NCBI GenBank assembly: GCA_045655125.1
Contig: JAZOOR010000062.1
Location: 1-40,338 of the forward strand
From: SIG578 sp045655125
GTDB lineage: Bacteria; Bacillota; Clostridia; Oscillospirales; Ruminococcaceae
Direction: 5' to 3'
DNA: 40,338 bases
How positions within the stretch are numbered: the stretch's first letter is position 1; the number at the start of each line of letters is the position of its first letter. Positions 8,277-17,502 of this stretch are shown here, in pieces. The position numbers were made by a program, and so were the translations under genes. The notes below the pieces were generated by a model. It was not told the origin of the DNA, made no database searches, and saw nothing but the letters and a program-made list of their open reading frames with translations.

Positions 8277-10538
8277 CTACCCAAGAGCAATGTCTGTTGC
8301 GCTTTCGACCACAACATAGTTTTCGGCAGCAACAGTTACATTGTCAACGGTTACCTCATTCTGACTATAGTTGATGTAAATCTTGCTACCATTAGAATAG
8401 GTAACTCTGAAAACATCTTCTGCAAGCTCAATATGCTCTTTAATTGTGCAGTTTCCTGTAAAAGCAAGTTTAGAATTGAATTCCTGGGTGATTTCTGCAA
8501 CATCATCAATCCAGTTCTCGATCTCGGTTGAGAATGCGTTTTCAACCTTGGAATCCTTGAACTTTTCAGACATTTCCTGTGTAAGCAGGAATGTGGGTTC
8601 TGCACCTGTTTCAATCCATCTGAGCTTTTCAACATTATAGTCAACAGCCATGTTTCCGGGTGTGTCAAGGCTATATGGAATATAACCATGAACTACCATC
8701 TGATAGAAAGGAACTTCTTTGTCAAAAATAGAATAGCCTGATCCTTTTTCAGGAATATCATAAAGATAATCGGTAGAGCTAAGTACATATGAGTTACCAC
8801 GCTGAACGGCAGTCTTTAAACCGGCTTTGTGAGTTTCGCTAAGCATAGCTCTGTAAATAATGCTGGTATCTAAACGGTCTAATTCAAAACGTTTCTGTCC
8901 GTCATCAAATACATACCAACCAATCTTGTCAAAGCCAACACCACAAACCGAATTCTTCTCAAAATACGGGATGCTCTTCTCTACAAGATTTATATATTCT
9001 TTATAAGGGTTACGAATGTACTGTTTACCCACAGAATTGGTAACAGGTACATTTATGTTGTTGTAAACTGCATCGGTCTGCTTTTCAAAGTTTTCTGAAT
9101 CAAGCGAAGCACTAACAAGGTCATCAACCAGATAGCTATCAACACCGTTTTCGGTAAGGTACTCGGAAAGCTTTTTAATATTTCCGATGTTTCCTGCCTT
9201 GCCTGTGCTGGGATAAATATTATATCCCGAAGACTGCCATCCCAGAAGCATGAGTCTTAAGTTATCACGAACACCATCTTCAAGACCCTCAACCATATTC
9301 TTAAGATCCGAGCAGCTTGTCATAATCTGAGAGAAATCGCCAATCATACTTTCTGACTTAACAGACATAATAGCCTGAATATTAGTGGCAACTCCCTCTT
9401 TCTTTGTGCTTTCTGTTTTTACGAGCATTCCTCTTTTATCAAGAAAATCACGAAGAGTGTTTGCCATATCACTGTATGTAACCGCTTTTTCTTCTTCTGC
9501 AGTAATAAATGAGTAGTGAACTGCAAAATCATTAGAAGAAATATCAGCCTCAATATCAGTGATTTCTTTTCCGGCAGCATTAAGATAAGTATAGGATTTA
9601 CGGCAGTTCATAACAGAGCTGATACGGTTTACATTAAATACCGAGCCACTGGGGTTAAAGGTTACATAGCTGTTCATTTCGCCTTCAGTAATATAAGCTA
9701 TAAATCCGCTATTATTTCTGGCAATACCAAAGAAAGGCATTATTGCATTTTTTATACCCTGCTTATTATTTTCCTCAATAGCATCAAGATCGAAATCTCT
9801 TGGGAAATAAACATCAGTAGTGATAGGCGACTGTCTATCTGTAACAGGCTTAATGTTATAAATTGAACCACCGGCATCAGGGAAAAGAATAAATCCATTT
9901 TCTACATAATCATTGGTACTGCCAAACATCGGCAGAACATTTGCGTAAACAATAGCAAACTCTTTTTCCTCTTTGATTTTATCCTTAGGAATTGTGACAT
10001 TAAGTCCGTCATTATCAAGCCAGAATTCAACTGTAATCTTAATTCCCACACTGAAGGCTGCCTCTATAGCAAATCCATTCTGTATCTTGTGTATTACATG
10101 GGTTGCTCCGCTATCCTCGATTAGACTGGTATTGTCACTGCGTACACCGAAATCTGTATAGTTTATTTCAAAGAGCTTCTTAAGTCTCTTGCTTATAGCA
10201 GTGGTGTTCTCTGTCATTCCTTTATCGGCATTGTGGATATAATCCTCCTCGTCGATAAAGCTTTTCCATTCATTTCCGTTTGATAGGTTTTTAACCTTCA
10301 GAGCAAAATCAGATTTTCTGTAAAATAACTGATTGTCACCGACTTCCGCGATGAGTGTGTAATCATCTTCCGAAAGTACGAGCTCTTCCTCAAGATACTT
10401 TACAACTGAATTGTTCTTAGGAGTGTTCTCTTCAATTATTGAGCGATTAAGGGAAGCCTTGGGAGTAAACGCAAATACAGCTATAATTGCCAAAACAAGA
10501 ACAACCGCTGCACTAATAACAATAATTTTCTTTTTCAT
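8277..10538 (-). CDS. DUF5696-like membrane-anchored extracellular protein
   Basis: A 753-residue protein with a single N-terminal membrane segment (MKKKIIVISAAVVLVLAIIAVFAF) and no cleavage site, so it is probably anchored with its bulk outside the cell. The body begins with beta-rich sequence resembling a mutarotase-like sandwich (for example the ITVEFWLDNDGLNVTIP strand pair). This is followed by an alternating alpha/beta region with GVGFDKIGWYVFDD and FELDRLDTSIIYRAML that could be a TIM barrel. From gene order and general features I match it to DUF5696 proteins, which I recall beside YIP1 and carbohydrate-permease genes in Paenibacillus. A glycan-active role is inference only. The start at 10538 is chosen over an upstream in-frame Met because GGAGGGG lies 6 bases before it. 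Confidence 0.75.
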   Translation of the reverse strand: MKKKIIVISAAVVLVLAIIAVFAFTPKASLNRSIIEENTPKNNSVVKYLEEELVLSEDDYTLIAEVGDNQLFYRKSDFALKVKNLSNGNEWKSFIDEEDYIHNADKGMTENTTAISKRLKKLFEINYTDFGVRSDNTSLIEDSGATHVIHKIQNGFAIEAAFSVGIKITVEFWLDNDGLNVTIPKDKIKEEKEFAIVYANVLPMFGSTNDYVENGFILFPDAGGSIYNIKPVTDRQSPITTDVYFPRDFDLDAIEENNKQGIKNAIMPFFGIARNNSGFIAYITEGEMNSYVTFNPSGSVFNVNRISSVMNCRKSYTYLNAAGKEITDIEADISSNDFAVHYSFITAEEEKAVTYSDMANTLRDFLDKRGMLVKTESTKKEGVATNIQAIMSVKSESMIGDFSQIMTSCSDLKNMVEGLEDGVRDNLRLMLLGWQSSGYNIYPSTGKAGNIGNIKKLSEYLTENGVDSYLVDDLVSASLDSENFEKQTDAVYNNINVPVTNSVGKQYIRNPYKEYINLVEKSIPYFEKNSVCGVGFDKIGWYVFDDGQKRFELDRLDTSIIYRAMLSETHKAGLKTAVQRGNSYVLSSTDYLYDIPEKGSGYSIFDKEVPFYQMVVHGYIPYSLDTPGNMAVDYNVEKLRWIETGAEPTFLLTQEMSEKFKDSKVENAFSTEIENWIDDVAEITQEFNSKLAFTGNCTIKEHIELAEDVFRVTYSNGSKIYINYSQNEVTVDNVTVAAENYVVVESATDIALG

Positions 10539-10551
10539 TTTCGTCCCCTCC

Positions 10552-11172
10552 CTATCGCACAAAGTATTTGATTTCAGAAATAATTTCCTGAACAAATCTT
10601 ACAATCTGTGCTCCAAGTCCAAACGCTAACAGGAAAGTGACTGCAATCAGCACCATAACAATAACGGCAAGAAGTGCAAATCCTATTGCATGGGAAAACT
10701 TAAGTCCGTTTGACTGCATAAAGCCAATAAACAGAAGAATAACCATCCATGCAATAATCAAACCATTCAGTCCGTTAAATAAACCAAGCTCTGATCTTGT
10801 TAAAATATGCGAAAGTGCAATCATAACCGGAGTGAAAACAATGTAGGGAGCTAAGCTATACACCGATATTGTTATAGTTTCTCCAATAGTAGCCTCACCG
10901 CCGCATACAGTCATAAGAGCGTAGCTTGCTATTGCCCAAAGCATAATAGGAAGAACAATAACACCTATCTCTATAAGAGCATTGGCATTTGCTGCAGATG
11001 TACTTGAAACAGTAAAGTTAACGGTATAAACATATAAAATCTTAATTGCTACTGCAATCGCAAGAACTGCAAAAACTGCAGTTTTAGAAAGCTCTTTTCT
11101 GTCCTTCTTGATGAGATAAAATGTATCTACAGGATGGAACAGAATCATGATAAAGTATTTAAGCCATTTCAT
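10552..11172 (-). CDS. YIP1-family integral membrane protein
   Basis: A 206-residue polytopic membrane protein with about five hydrophobic segments (near 31-51, 66-86, 102-122, 135-152 and 163-190). The N-terminus, MKWLKYFIMILFHPVDTFYLIKKDRK, is the amphipathic start common to bacterial YIP1-domain proteins. Their function is not established. GGAGGG lies 7 bases before the ATG. It lies between the NHL protein gene (3 bases upstream) and the DUF5696-like gene (13 bases downstream), so it may help assemble or anchor these two proteins with the permeases. That link comes only from gene order. Confidence 0.8.
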   Translation of the reverse strand: MKWLKYFIMILFHPVDTFYLIKKDRKELSKTAVFAVLAIAVAIKILYVYTVNFTVSSTSAANANALIEIGVIVLPIMLWAIASYALMTVCGGEATIGETITISVYSLAPYIVFTPVMIALSHILTRSELGLFNGLNGLIIAWMVILLFIGFMQSNGLKFSHAIGFALLAVIVMVLIAVTFLLAFGLGAQIVRFVQEIISEIKYFVR

Positions 11173-11175
11173 ATT

Positions 11176-12612
11176 CTATCCCTCCAGTTTATCCCAGAAT
11201 TCTTTTTTGATCTTGCGAACATATTTATTGACAGCCTTCATTCCAAATACAAGACCAACAATCAGAGCAATAAGCGCAACAATTATAAAGTAGAAATACT
11301 TTTGAGTAAACTGATAACGAAGCTGTTCAAAAGCCTTACCATAGCTTACCTTGTCCTCACTCTGTCTGAAGTCGTCAAGAACTTCGGCATATTTGCCCTG
11401 CTTCATCTGAATTTTACCGATAAACTCACGGGCAAGGCTGTAACTCGCATTACTCTCTTTAATTTCATTCCAAAGCTCAAGAGACTCATCATATTTACCC
11501 TCTGAGTATTTAATGATGGCATCCTGAACTGTTAGGGTGAAGTCAGTAGGAACAAAAACCTGAAGTCTGCACTGAACAGAGTCAAGGGCGACAATACGTC
11601 CGTTACCTGCATAAACAATAGCACTTGGGATATCAAAATATCCGTCTGTATCACCTGTGCCACCGTAGATGCAGATGAGGTTGCCCTGATAGTCGTACTG
11701 ATATAGGCAACGGGTATTCTGCTCTATAACAGTTATGAACTCATTCTCGTCAACACAAATATCAACAAAAACAGGCTCCCATTCTCTACCATTATCCTCA
11801 TAAACAGACTCACCATAGTTGCCTGCGGGGTAAATGTTTACTCCTGTGGTATTTATAATGCTTATTCTCTTTGAAGATTCAGCGCCTGTAGCATAAATCT
11901 TGCCACCGTTTGCAACGCAGAAATTGTAGTATACATCAGGCTCAATCTGATCCATCTGATCCTTCTGTTCGTCTGTTGCGAAGGTGCGCATTATGAAGTT
12001 TAAGAGGTCAAATCCAACCTTATTAGCGCCAATGTAACCCTTAAATTCGTTTACAGCATTGATAGTCATAAACTGCTTACCCTGAACAATATAGAGGTAA
12101 TTGTTTATGGGGTTGATAGCAACCTTGGTAGGAGTAAACGAAGTTACTTTATAAAGCAGCTCGGACTCAGGCATAACAAAGTCTTCAACCCATTCTCCGT
12201 TAGGGTCAAGGTGGAAGATTTTTGAAGCCGAGGAGTCTGCAATAAACATATCGCCTTCATCTGTGACGAAAATACCTTCGGGAGAAATAAATGATCCGCC
12301 CGCATTATACTCAGCGACATATTCAAAGTTAGAATTTAAACGAACAACTCTTGTATTACCTGTGTCAGCAATGTAGTAATCACCATTGGGTGCAAGAAAC
12401 AGGTCCTTAGGGTTGTCTAAAGCATTGTCTTCTGAGCCCTCAATAACACTTACGATTTTTTCTACGGTGTAGGGCTTTGGCATTGCCATTCGTGTTTTGC
12501 CGTCCGGTGCAAGAATATATCCGCTATCCCAATAGTTAAAGGCAGAAGCCGGAGCTACCAGAAGCGCTGCAAGAACCAAACTGACAAAAGCACAGCGTAA
12601 AAACTTTTTCAT
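11176..12612 (-). CDS. NHL-repeat beta-propeller protein with C-terminal membrane anchor
   Basis: Exported 478-residue protein. A signal peptide ends in PASA|FN near residue 24. Residues 60-360 carry repeated blocks such as NPKDLFLAPNGDYYIADTGNTRVVRL and SPEGIFVTDEGDMFIADSSASKIFHL, the NHL/SMP-30-like six-bladed propeller signature. A helical TPR-like region follows (SEGKYDESLELWNEIKES and KQGKYAEVLDDFRQSED). A single membrane helix near 440-462 and a basic cytosolic tail close the protein. It would sit on the outer face of the membrane beside the permeases and might bind ligand or scaffold the complex. The start at 12612 has an AGGAG site 8 bases away; the frame is open upstream without one. 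Confidence 0.85.
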   Translation of the reverse strand: MKKFLRCAFVSLVLAALLVAPASAFNYWDSGYILAPDGKTRMAMPKPYTVEKIVSVIEGSEDNALDNPKDLFLAPNGDYYIADTGNTRVVRLNSNFEYVAEYNAGGSFISPEGIFVTDEGDMFIADSSASKIFHLDPNGEWVEDFVMPESELLYKVTSFTPTKVAINPINNYLYIVQGKQFMTINAVNEFKGYIGANKVGFDLLNFIMRTFATDEQKDQMDQIEPDVYYNFCVANGGKIYATGAESSKRISIINTTGVNIYPAGNYGESVYEDNGREWEPVFVDICVDENEFITVIEQNTRCLYQYDYQGNLICIYGGTGDTDGYFDIPSAIVYAGNGRIVALDSVQCRLQVFVPTDFTLTVQDAIIKYSEGKYDESLELWNEIKESNASYSLAREFIGKIQMKQGKYAEVLDDFRQSEDKVSYGKAFEQLRYQFTQKYFYFIIVALIALIVGLVFGMKAVNKYVRKIKKEFWDKLEG

Positions 12613-12628
12613 CTGTCCTTCTCCTATC

Positions 12629-13510
12629 TTACTTGATTCCGCTGTGAGCCATAGTTTCAATTACTCGGCTCTGGAGAGCGGTGTAAATTATAATTGTAGG
12701 TGTAATCATAAACAAGTTAGCGGCAGCCGCGGCGCCCTGACGCGCAAGAGATCCGCCTATTGAGTTAATGGCATAAGGCAGGGTTTTCATTGCTTCATCA
12801 GTAATATAAAGTGTAACTCCGCTGCCTCCGTTCCAAACGCTCATAAAGCAGAAAACTATAAGAGTTGCCCAAGCGGGTGCGAGGAATGGGAAAACGATGC
12901 TGGTGAAAATTCTCAGCTCGTTTGCGCCGTCAATTCTCGCTGCTTCAAGAAGCGGTGTGGGAATCTGCTGACAGAACGACTTCATCATAAAGAAGTTAAA
13001 TGCAGAACCCAGCGCAGGCAGAATAAGTGCCCAATATGTATTGAACATACCTAAGCTTTTAACAATGAGGTATGTCGGTATTGCCTGAAGTGATTCAGGG
13101 AATGCGATAGCGAAAACTACCATTGTCATAACCTGGCTCTTAAAGGGCAGATCCAGCTTTGCAACTGAATATGCACCGAGAGACGAAACTATAACCGAAG
13201 AGAAAACCGAAACAACAACGATAAAAACACTGTTTGCAACGTTTCTCAAAAAGGGAACACTGGCACTTCCTGCAGCCAGAATGAGATCATGGAAGTTCTG
13301 CAGAGTAGGTCTTCTGACCAGAAACTGCGGTGGAAACTTAAGAAGCTCATCAATAGGCTTAAATGCAGTTGAAACAACATATATAAGCGGAAGTGCTGTA
13401 AAGCTAAGCATCGCAATTATAAAGATATATAAAAGAATGCGGCTGAATGATATCTGTAGGTAGGTCTTTTTACCAAGTCTGATATGCAGACCTTTTCTTA
13501 CTATTGCCAT
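12629..13510 (-). CDS. Carbohydrate ABC transporter permease, MalG type (first pair)
   Basis: CUT1-type permease of 293 residues with six membrane segments (first at about 24-46) and the EAA loop LEAARIDGANELRIFTSIVFP at 188-208. It ends with the usual MalG tail, SRVIETMAHSGIK. Length is normal for the family. It follows its MalF-type partner by 44 bases with an AAAGGAAAG ribosome site. It probably works with the 985-residue solute-binding protein encoded at the start of this operon. Confidence 0.93.
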   Translation of the reverse strand: MAIVRKGLHIRLGKKTYLQISFSRILLYIFIIAMLSFTALPLIYVVSTAFKPIDELLKFPPQFLVRRPTLQNFHDLILAAGSASVPFLRNVANSVFIVVVSVFSSVIVSSLGAYSVAKLDLPFKSQVMTMVVFAIAFPESLQAIPTYLIVKSLGMFNTYWALILPALGSAFNFFMMKSFCQQIPTPLLEAARIDGANELRIFTSIVFPFLAPAWATLIVFCFMSVWNGGSGVTLYITDEAMKTLPYAINSIGGSLARQGAAAAANLFMITPTIIIYTALQSRVIETMAHSGIK

Positions 13511-13554
13511 ATCTATACTTTCCTTTCATTTTAATTTTGAGATTTTAGGAACAA

Positions 13555-14514
13555 TTAGTCCTTATCGGTTAGCATCCACATACAGAGTTTACTTGCCGCG
13601 AAGGTTATCGCAAAGAGAACAATCGCGATAGCAGAAGCGTAACCCATCTCAAATCTTGTGAAAGCATAGTCACTTATATGATGTACCATTGTGTGTGCAA
13701 CATAGTTCGGTGTCGGGCTTCCGGCAAATGTAGATATAACAGAACCAACACCGAGAGAATTGGAAATGGTGTTAATAGCACCGAAGAGAAGCTGAGGCTT
13801 CATCTGAGGAAGAGTTATATAAAACAGCTCCTGAAAACGAGATTTAATACCATCAAGAGAAGCCGCTTCGATAAGCTCTCTGTCCTGATTCTGAAGACCT
13901 GCCATAAAGACAAGGAATCCTGTGCCCATACTCATCCAGATCTGAATGAAAATACAGCACGGTAAAATGGTGTCCGGATTCTGTGTCCAAAGAATAGGAC
14001 TTCCGATAATACCAAGATTAATCAGAATGTTGTTGATAAGACCGTAACGGTCGGGGGAGAAAAGATAAGCCCATACTACCGACATAGCTGCACCGCTACA
14101 AAGAGATGGTGCATAGAAAGCGAGCGCAAGAACTTTTCTTCCCTTCATATCGTTGAGCACCCATGCCATAATAAAGGACATCATATATCCTGTAGGACCG
14201 GCAATGATTGCAAACAAGAATGTGACCTTTAAGGCCTGCATAAACAGGGGATCGTCAAGAAAAAGATTCCTGAAGTTTTCAAGGCCTATAAATTCAGGAT
14301 CACGAACCATATCAAAGTTTGTTAAGCTATAGAACGCTGAACTAACAGCAGGTCCTATTGTAAATATGCAAAAAAGCACCAGAAACGGCAGGAAAAAGGC
14401 TATTGCGGTGATGGTGCCGCTGACTGAACCAACGGCGCCACCCTTTATCTTCTTTTTCCTTTGCGGTAAGAGGCGTTTTTTGGAAGCTTTTTCTGCTATT
14501 GTTGCTGTAGCCAT
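13555..14514 (-). CDS. Sugar ABC transporter permease, MalF/UgpA type (first pair)
   Basis: CUT1-type permease of 319 residues. A basic cytosolic N-terminus (KKRLLPQRKKKIKGG) precedes six membrane segments, and the EAA loop IEAASLDGIKSRFQELFYITLP lies at 214-236. The start at 14514 (MATATIAEK) is preferred because GGAGG lies 5 bases upstream; a Met four codons earlier overlaps that site. It lies 30 bases after the large solute-binding gene, consistent with one transcript and one transport complex. Confidence 0.92.
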   Translation of the reverse strand: MATATIAEKASKKRLLPQRKKKIKGGAVGSVSGTITAIAFFLPFLVLFCIFTIGPAVSSAFYSLTNFDMVRDPEFIGLENFRNLFLDDPLFMQALKVTFLFAIIAGPTGYMMSFIMAWVLNDMKGRKVLALAFYAPSLCSGAAMSVVWAYLFSPDRYGLINNILINLGIIGSPILWTQNPDTILPCCIFIQIWMSMGTGFLVFMAGLQNQDRELIEAASLDGIKSRFQELFYITLPQMKPQLLFGAINTISNSLGVGSVISTFAGSPTPNYVAHTMVHHISDYAFTRFEMGYASAIAIVLFAITFAASKLCMWMLTDKD

Positions 14515-14544
14515 AGTGACCTCCATTTAAAACATACTCATTTA

Positions 14545-17502
14545 TTAATCTAATTCTATTCCTTCGGGATTGATTCCGTACATAAGCTGTTTTCTTCTCA
14601 TTTCCTTATCAATGGTTTCATCAGCTTGTTCCATAGCCTCACGAACAGTCTGTGTACGGGTAACAACAACACGGTTAAATGCGTTATTGATTTCACGGGT
14701 TGATATGTATGTTCCGAGACCGATGGGAGTTTCTTTTGCCCAATTAAGTGACTCATTGATAACAGAAAGCTCATACGATGTCCAAGGCAGCTGTGCAAAA
14801 GCTTCCTTATTAGCGGGGAGCCAACGAGCCTGAATACCTAGAACAGACTCTATGCGGCGTGCATAACCGGACTGTGTTTCAGCACTGGTATACCATTTCA
14901 TAAACTCCCATGCATCGTCACGAGCATCTTCCTCAACAGCTGCAAGCATAGAGCAGCAAGAGCCCTGGAAGTCGGCAGAGGTTCTGTCAAAGATGGTGTT
15001 GCCGTCCTTGTCTTTTCTGTACATTCCGGGAATGGGATACATTTTCCATTTACCTGTAAGCTCAGGAGCGGAGAATGTAACCTGCTGATAAAATCCGAAA
15101 TCCGCAAGAACGTAAGGCATTTCTCCTGAGCGGAAACGGTTTAAGTTACTCGATGCAATAGGCACACCGTAATCGGTGAAAAACTTTGTCATCATTTCAA
15201 ATCCGGCCATAGCCTCAGGGGTAGTATAGTATGAAGAATAGACGTGATCTGAATATATCTGTCCGCCGTTCTGATAAATCATAACGGGAGACCATGCAGG
15301 CACGCAAGCCTGCATATTATAGGAGTTGAGCTGAGGAATAAGCTCCTGTGTAAGCTCATCCCATGTATTAGGAACCTTAAGTCCAAGCTGGTCAAATATA
15401 TCAGTACGGACAAAAGTTGCCTTAAAGCCTACTGTTTCAGGAAGTGCGTAAACTCCGCCCTCATATGAAAGCTGAACAAAGCACTCGCTGTAGAAATCAT
15501 CTTTAATATCCTTAAAGTCGTCAAACTTTGAAATATCGTAAAATGCATCACGGAAGGCATACTCAACAGGGACATCGCCTCCGATACCTACAACTATATC
15601 AGGCTGTGTGCCCGCGTTGATAGATAGAAGCAAGGGACCCGATGATGAACCGAGCTGTCCGGGAGGCAGGATATTAAGCTTAACATTGGTCTTGTGCTTA
15701 ACAGAAAAATCGGTGTCGATCATATCCTTAAGCATTTCGCACCATTCTTTGCCTCGGCTGACCCAAACCTCAATAGTGTCATATTCCTCGGTGCTTTCAT
15801 TAAGTGCTCCGATTGCATTATAGTCCTTGGAATAGGAAAGAATGAAGTTTAAGAACATTCCGTAAAAGGTGTCCCAAAGGCGTTCCTTTTCGTTTACAAC
15901 ATCCTCTTCAGGTGATGTAAATCTGATAAAATCAATGGCAAGACTGTGATCCTTAATATCGGCAAGCCAGCTACCAACGTTTGTAAGCGACGAGCTGAAG
16001 TTTCCAAGGTTTGAGGGAATTGACTCAGGATCCTCTATAAACTTATCAATAAGCTCGATGGTTATATTAAGGTTGTTGGCAATACTGGTAGTCTTAACAG
16101 TGTAGCTGTTAATTCTGTTAATACTCTCTTTAAGCTCTTTGGCAATCGCCTTCATATCAGGAATAAGCGAGGAAATCTGTTTTTCAAGATTGTAGTCATA
16201 ATTAGTGTCAGGGCTCTGACCTGTAACCATGGTGATGTTACGGTATGCGTTAGACATTTTGGATGTAACATCGGTAAGCAGGTGAATAACCTCGGTCATT
16301 TCTCCTAAAACAACACGCATGGAAATAGTGTGTGTGCCTTTTTCAAGATAGAAGAGGTAAGGATTACCGTCCTTATCCTTAAATGCCTTGGTGTTCCAAC
16401 CGTCCTGGAAGTAGAAGACATACTCATTGAACTCCTCAAAGGGAACCTTGCCGTCAATTTTTATCTGACGGGTGGACGAAAAGCCGTTACCATACTGCTG
16501 GTAAAATCTCGGAGCGAGCTGATAAAGGCCTGTTTCCTCAACCTCAAAGCTCCAGCAAATCTCCTGACCGCCTTTTGACCATGTATCTCCGCCAATAATA
16601 TTGAACTTTGCAGAGGTTACGGACTTGGGGGTGAGTGTAGAGTTGCTCTGAGTGTCGATAATGATAGAGGAATCGGTTTTGTAAGCAATATAATCCTTAT
16701 CCTCTGCCTCAAAGCGAATAGCCTTGGAAGCATTCTTGTAGCCCTTTGCCTTATACTCTTTTTTAACCTCAGCATAGGGTTTGAGCTGCTCGGGAGCCTT
16801 AAGGCTCATCTCGGCTATTGCGATAGGCTGGTCAATATGTACCATTGTGATGGTGTGCTTGCCCTCAGTGAGAGCAATCTTGAGAGGACTTGCATATTCG
16901 CCCTGTGCGTCATACAAGACAGTCTGAGTCCACTCCTGATTTTCCTGCTGTCCGGGACGGACATGGTCACCGAGATTGTTGGTCCTGGGTTTCTCAGCAT
17001 CAACAAAATGGCGGACAAACTTGATGTTTGAAAGCTCATCATACAGATACTTTCCGTCCAGCATAATGCCCTTGGTTACAGGAAGTGTATTACCATCAAC
17101 GGGGAGATACTCAAAATACAGCTCATAAAAGCCTGCTGTTTCAACATTTACTTCCCAGCTGACAGATTTGTTTGTATTGGGAATAAAAAGAACATTTTCC
17201 TTACCCTCCAGAGCCTTACTCTCGGGAGCATCTCCTTCGGATGCCGAAAAGCCGTGAATATCAAACTTAATTTCGACACCTTCCGGAGCATCAGAAAATT
17301 CATCCTTATTCTCCTTTACATAATCGCCGAAATAGTTGTTGTTGTAAATAACGTCATCAAGCTTTATCTGCTCTTTGAAGTCAATACTCTCGGCGAAGGT
17401 TTTTCCGGCATAAACAGTGGAGCCGGAGGAAATCAAGAGAGCAACCGCTAACGCTACGGATGAAACTCTCAAAAAAACCGATGTTTTCTTTCTTTGCTTC
17501 AT
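14545..17502 (-). CDS. Large hybrid extracellular solute-binding protein with two N-terminal beta-sandwich-like modules
   Basis: An exported 985-residue protein, more than twice the usual 400-450 residues of a sugar-binding lipoprotein. The signal sequence (residues 5-32, ending STVYA) has no lipobox Cys. Two related beta-rich modules follow, at about 40-245 and 262-415. Each has a block like VSWEVNVETAGFYELYFEY or ICWSFEVEETGLYQLAPRFY, an IxLDGK/IKIDGK turn and a GKHTITM/GTHTISM strand, a pattern of carbohydrate-binding-module-like sandwiches. A helical linker (about 415-600) precedes a family-1 solute-binding fold from about residue 615 to the end. The start at 17502 follows a GGGGA site; frames open further upstream run into the structured leader. 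It is first in the eight-gene operon. Confidence 0.87.
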   Translation of the reverse strand: MKQRKKTSVFLRVSSVALAVALLISSGSTVYAGKTFAESIDFKEQIKLDDVIYNNNYFGDYVKENKDEFSDAPEGVEIKFDIHGFSASEGDAPESKALEGKENVLFIPNTNKSVSWEVNVETAGFYELYFEYLPVDGNTLPVTKGIMLDGKYLYDELSNIKFVRHFVDAEKPRTNNLGDHVRPGQQENQEWTQTVLYDAQGEYASPLKIALTEGKHTITMVHIDQPIAIAEMSLKAPEQLKPYAEVKKEYKAKGYKNASKAIRFEAEDKDYIAYKTDSSIIIDTQSNSTLTPKSVTSAKFNIIGGDTWSKGGQEICWSFEVEETGLYQLAPRFYQQYGNGFSSTRQIKIDGKVPFEEFNEYVFYFQDGWNTKAFKDKDGNPYLFYLEKGTHTISMRVVLGEMTEVIHLLTDVTSKMSNAYRNITMVTGQSPDTNYDYNLEKQISSLIPDMKAIAKELKESINRINSYTVKTTSIANNLNITIELIDKFIEDPESIPSNLGNFSSSLTNVGSWLADIKDHSLAIDFIRFTSPEEDVVNEKERLWDTFYGMFLNFILSYSKDYNAIGALNESTEEYDTIEVWVSRGKEWCEMLKDMIDTDFSVKHKTNVKLNILPPGQLGSSSGPLLLSINAGTQPDIVVGIGGDVPVEYAFRDAFYDISKFDDFKDIKDDFYSECFVQLSYEGGVYALPETVGFKATFVRTDIFDQLGLKVPNTWDELTQELIPQLNSYNMQACVPAWSPVMIYQNGGQIYSDHVYSSYYTTPEAMAGFEMMTKFFTDYGVPIASSNLNRFRSGEMPYVLADFGFYQQVTFSAPELTGKWKMYPIPGMYRKDKDGNTIFDRTSADFQGSCCSMLAAVEEDARDDAWEFMKWYTSAETQSGYARRIESVLGIQARWLPANKEAFAQLPWTSYELSVINESLNWAKETPIGLGTYISTREINNAFNRVVVTRTQTVREAMEQADETIDKEMRRKQLMYGINPEGIELD

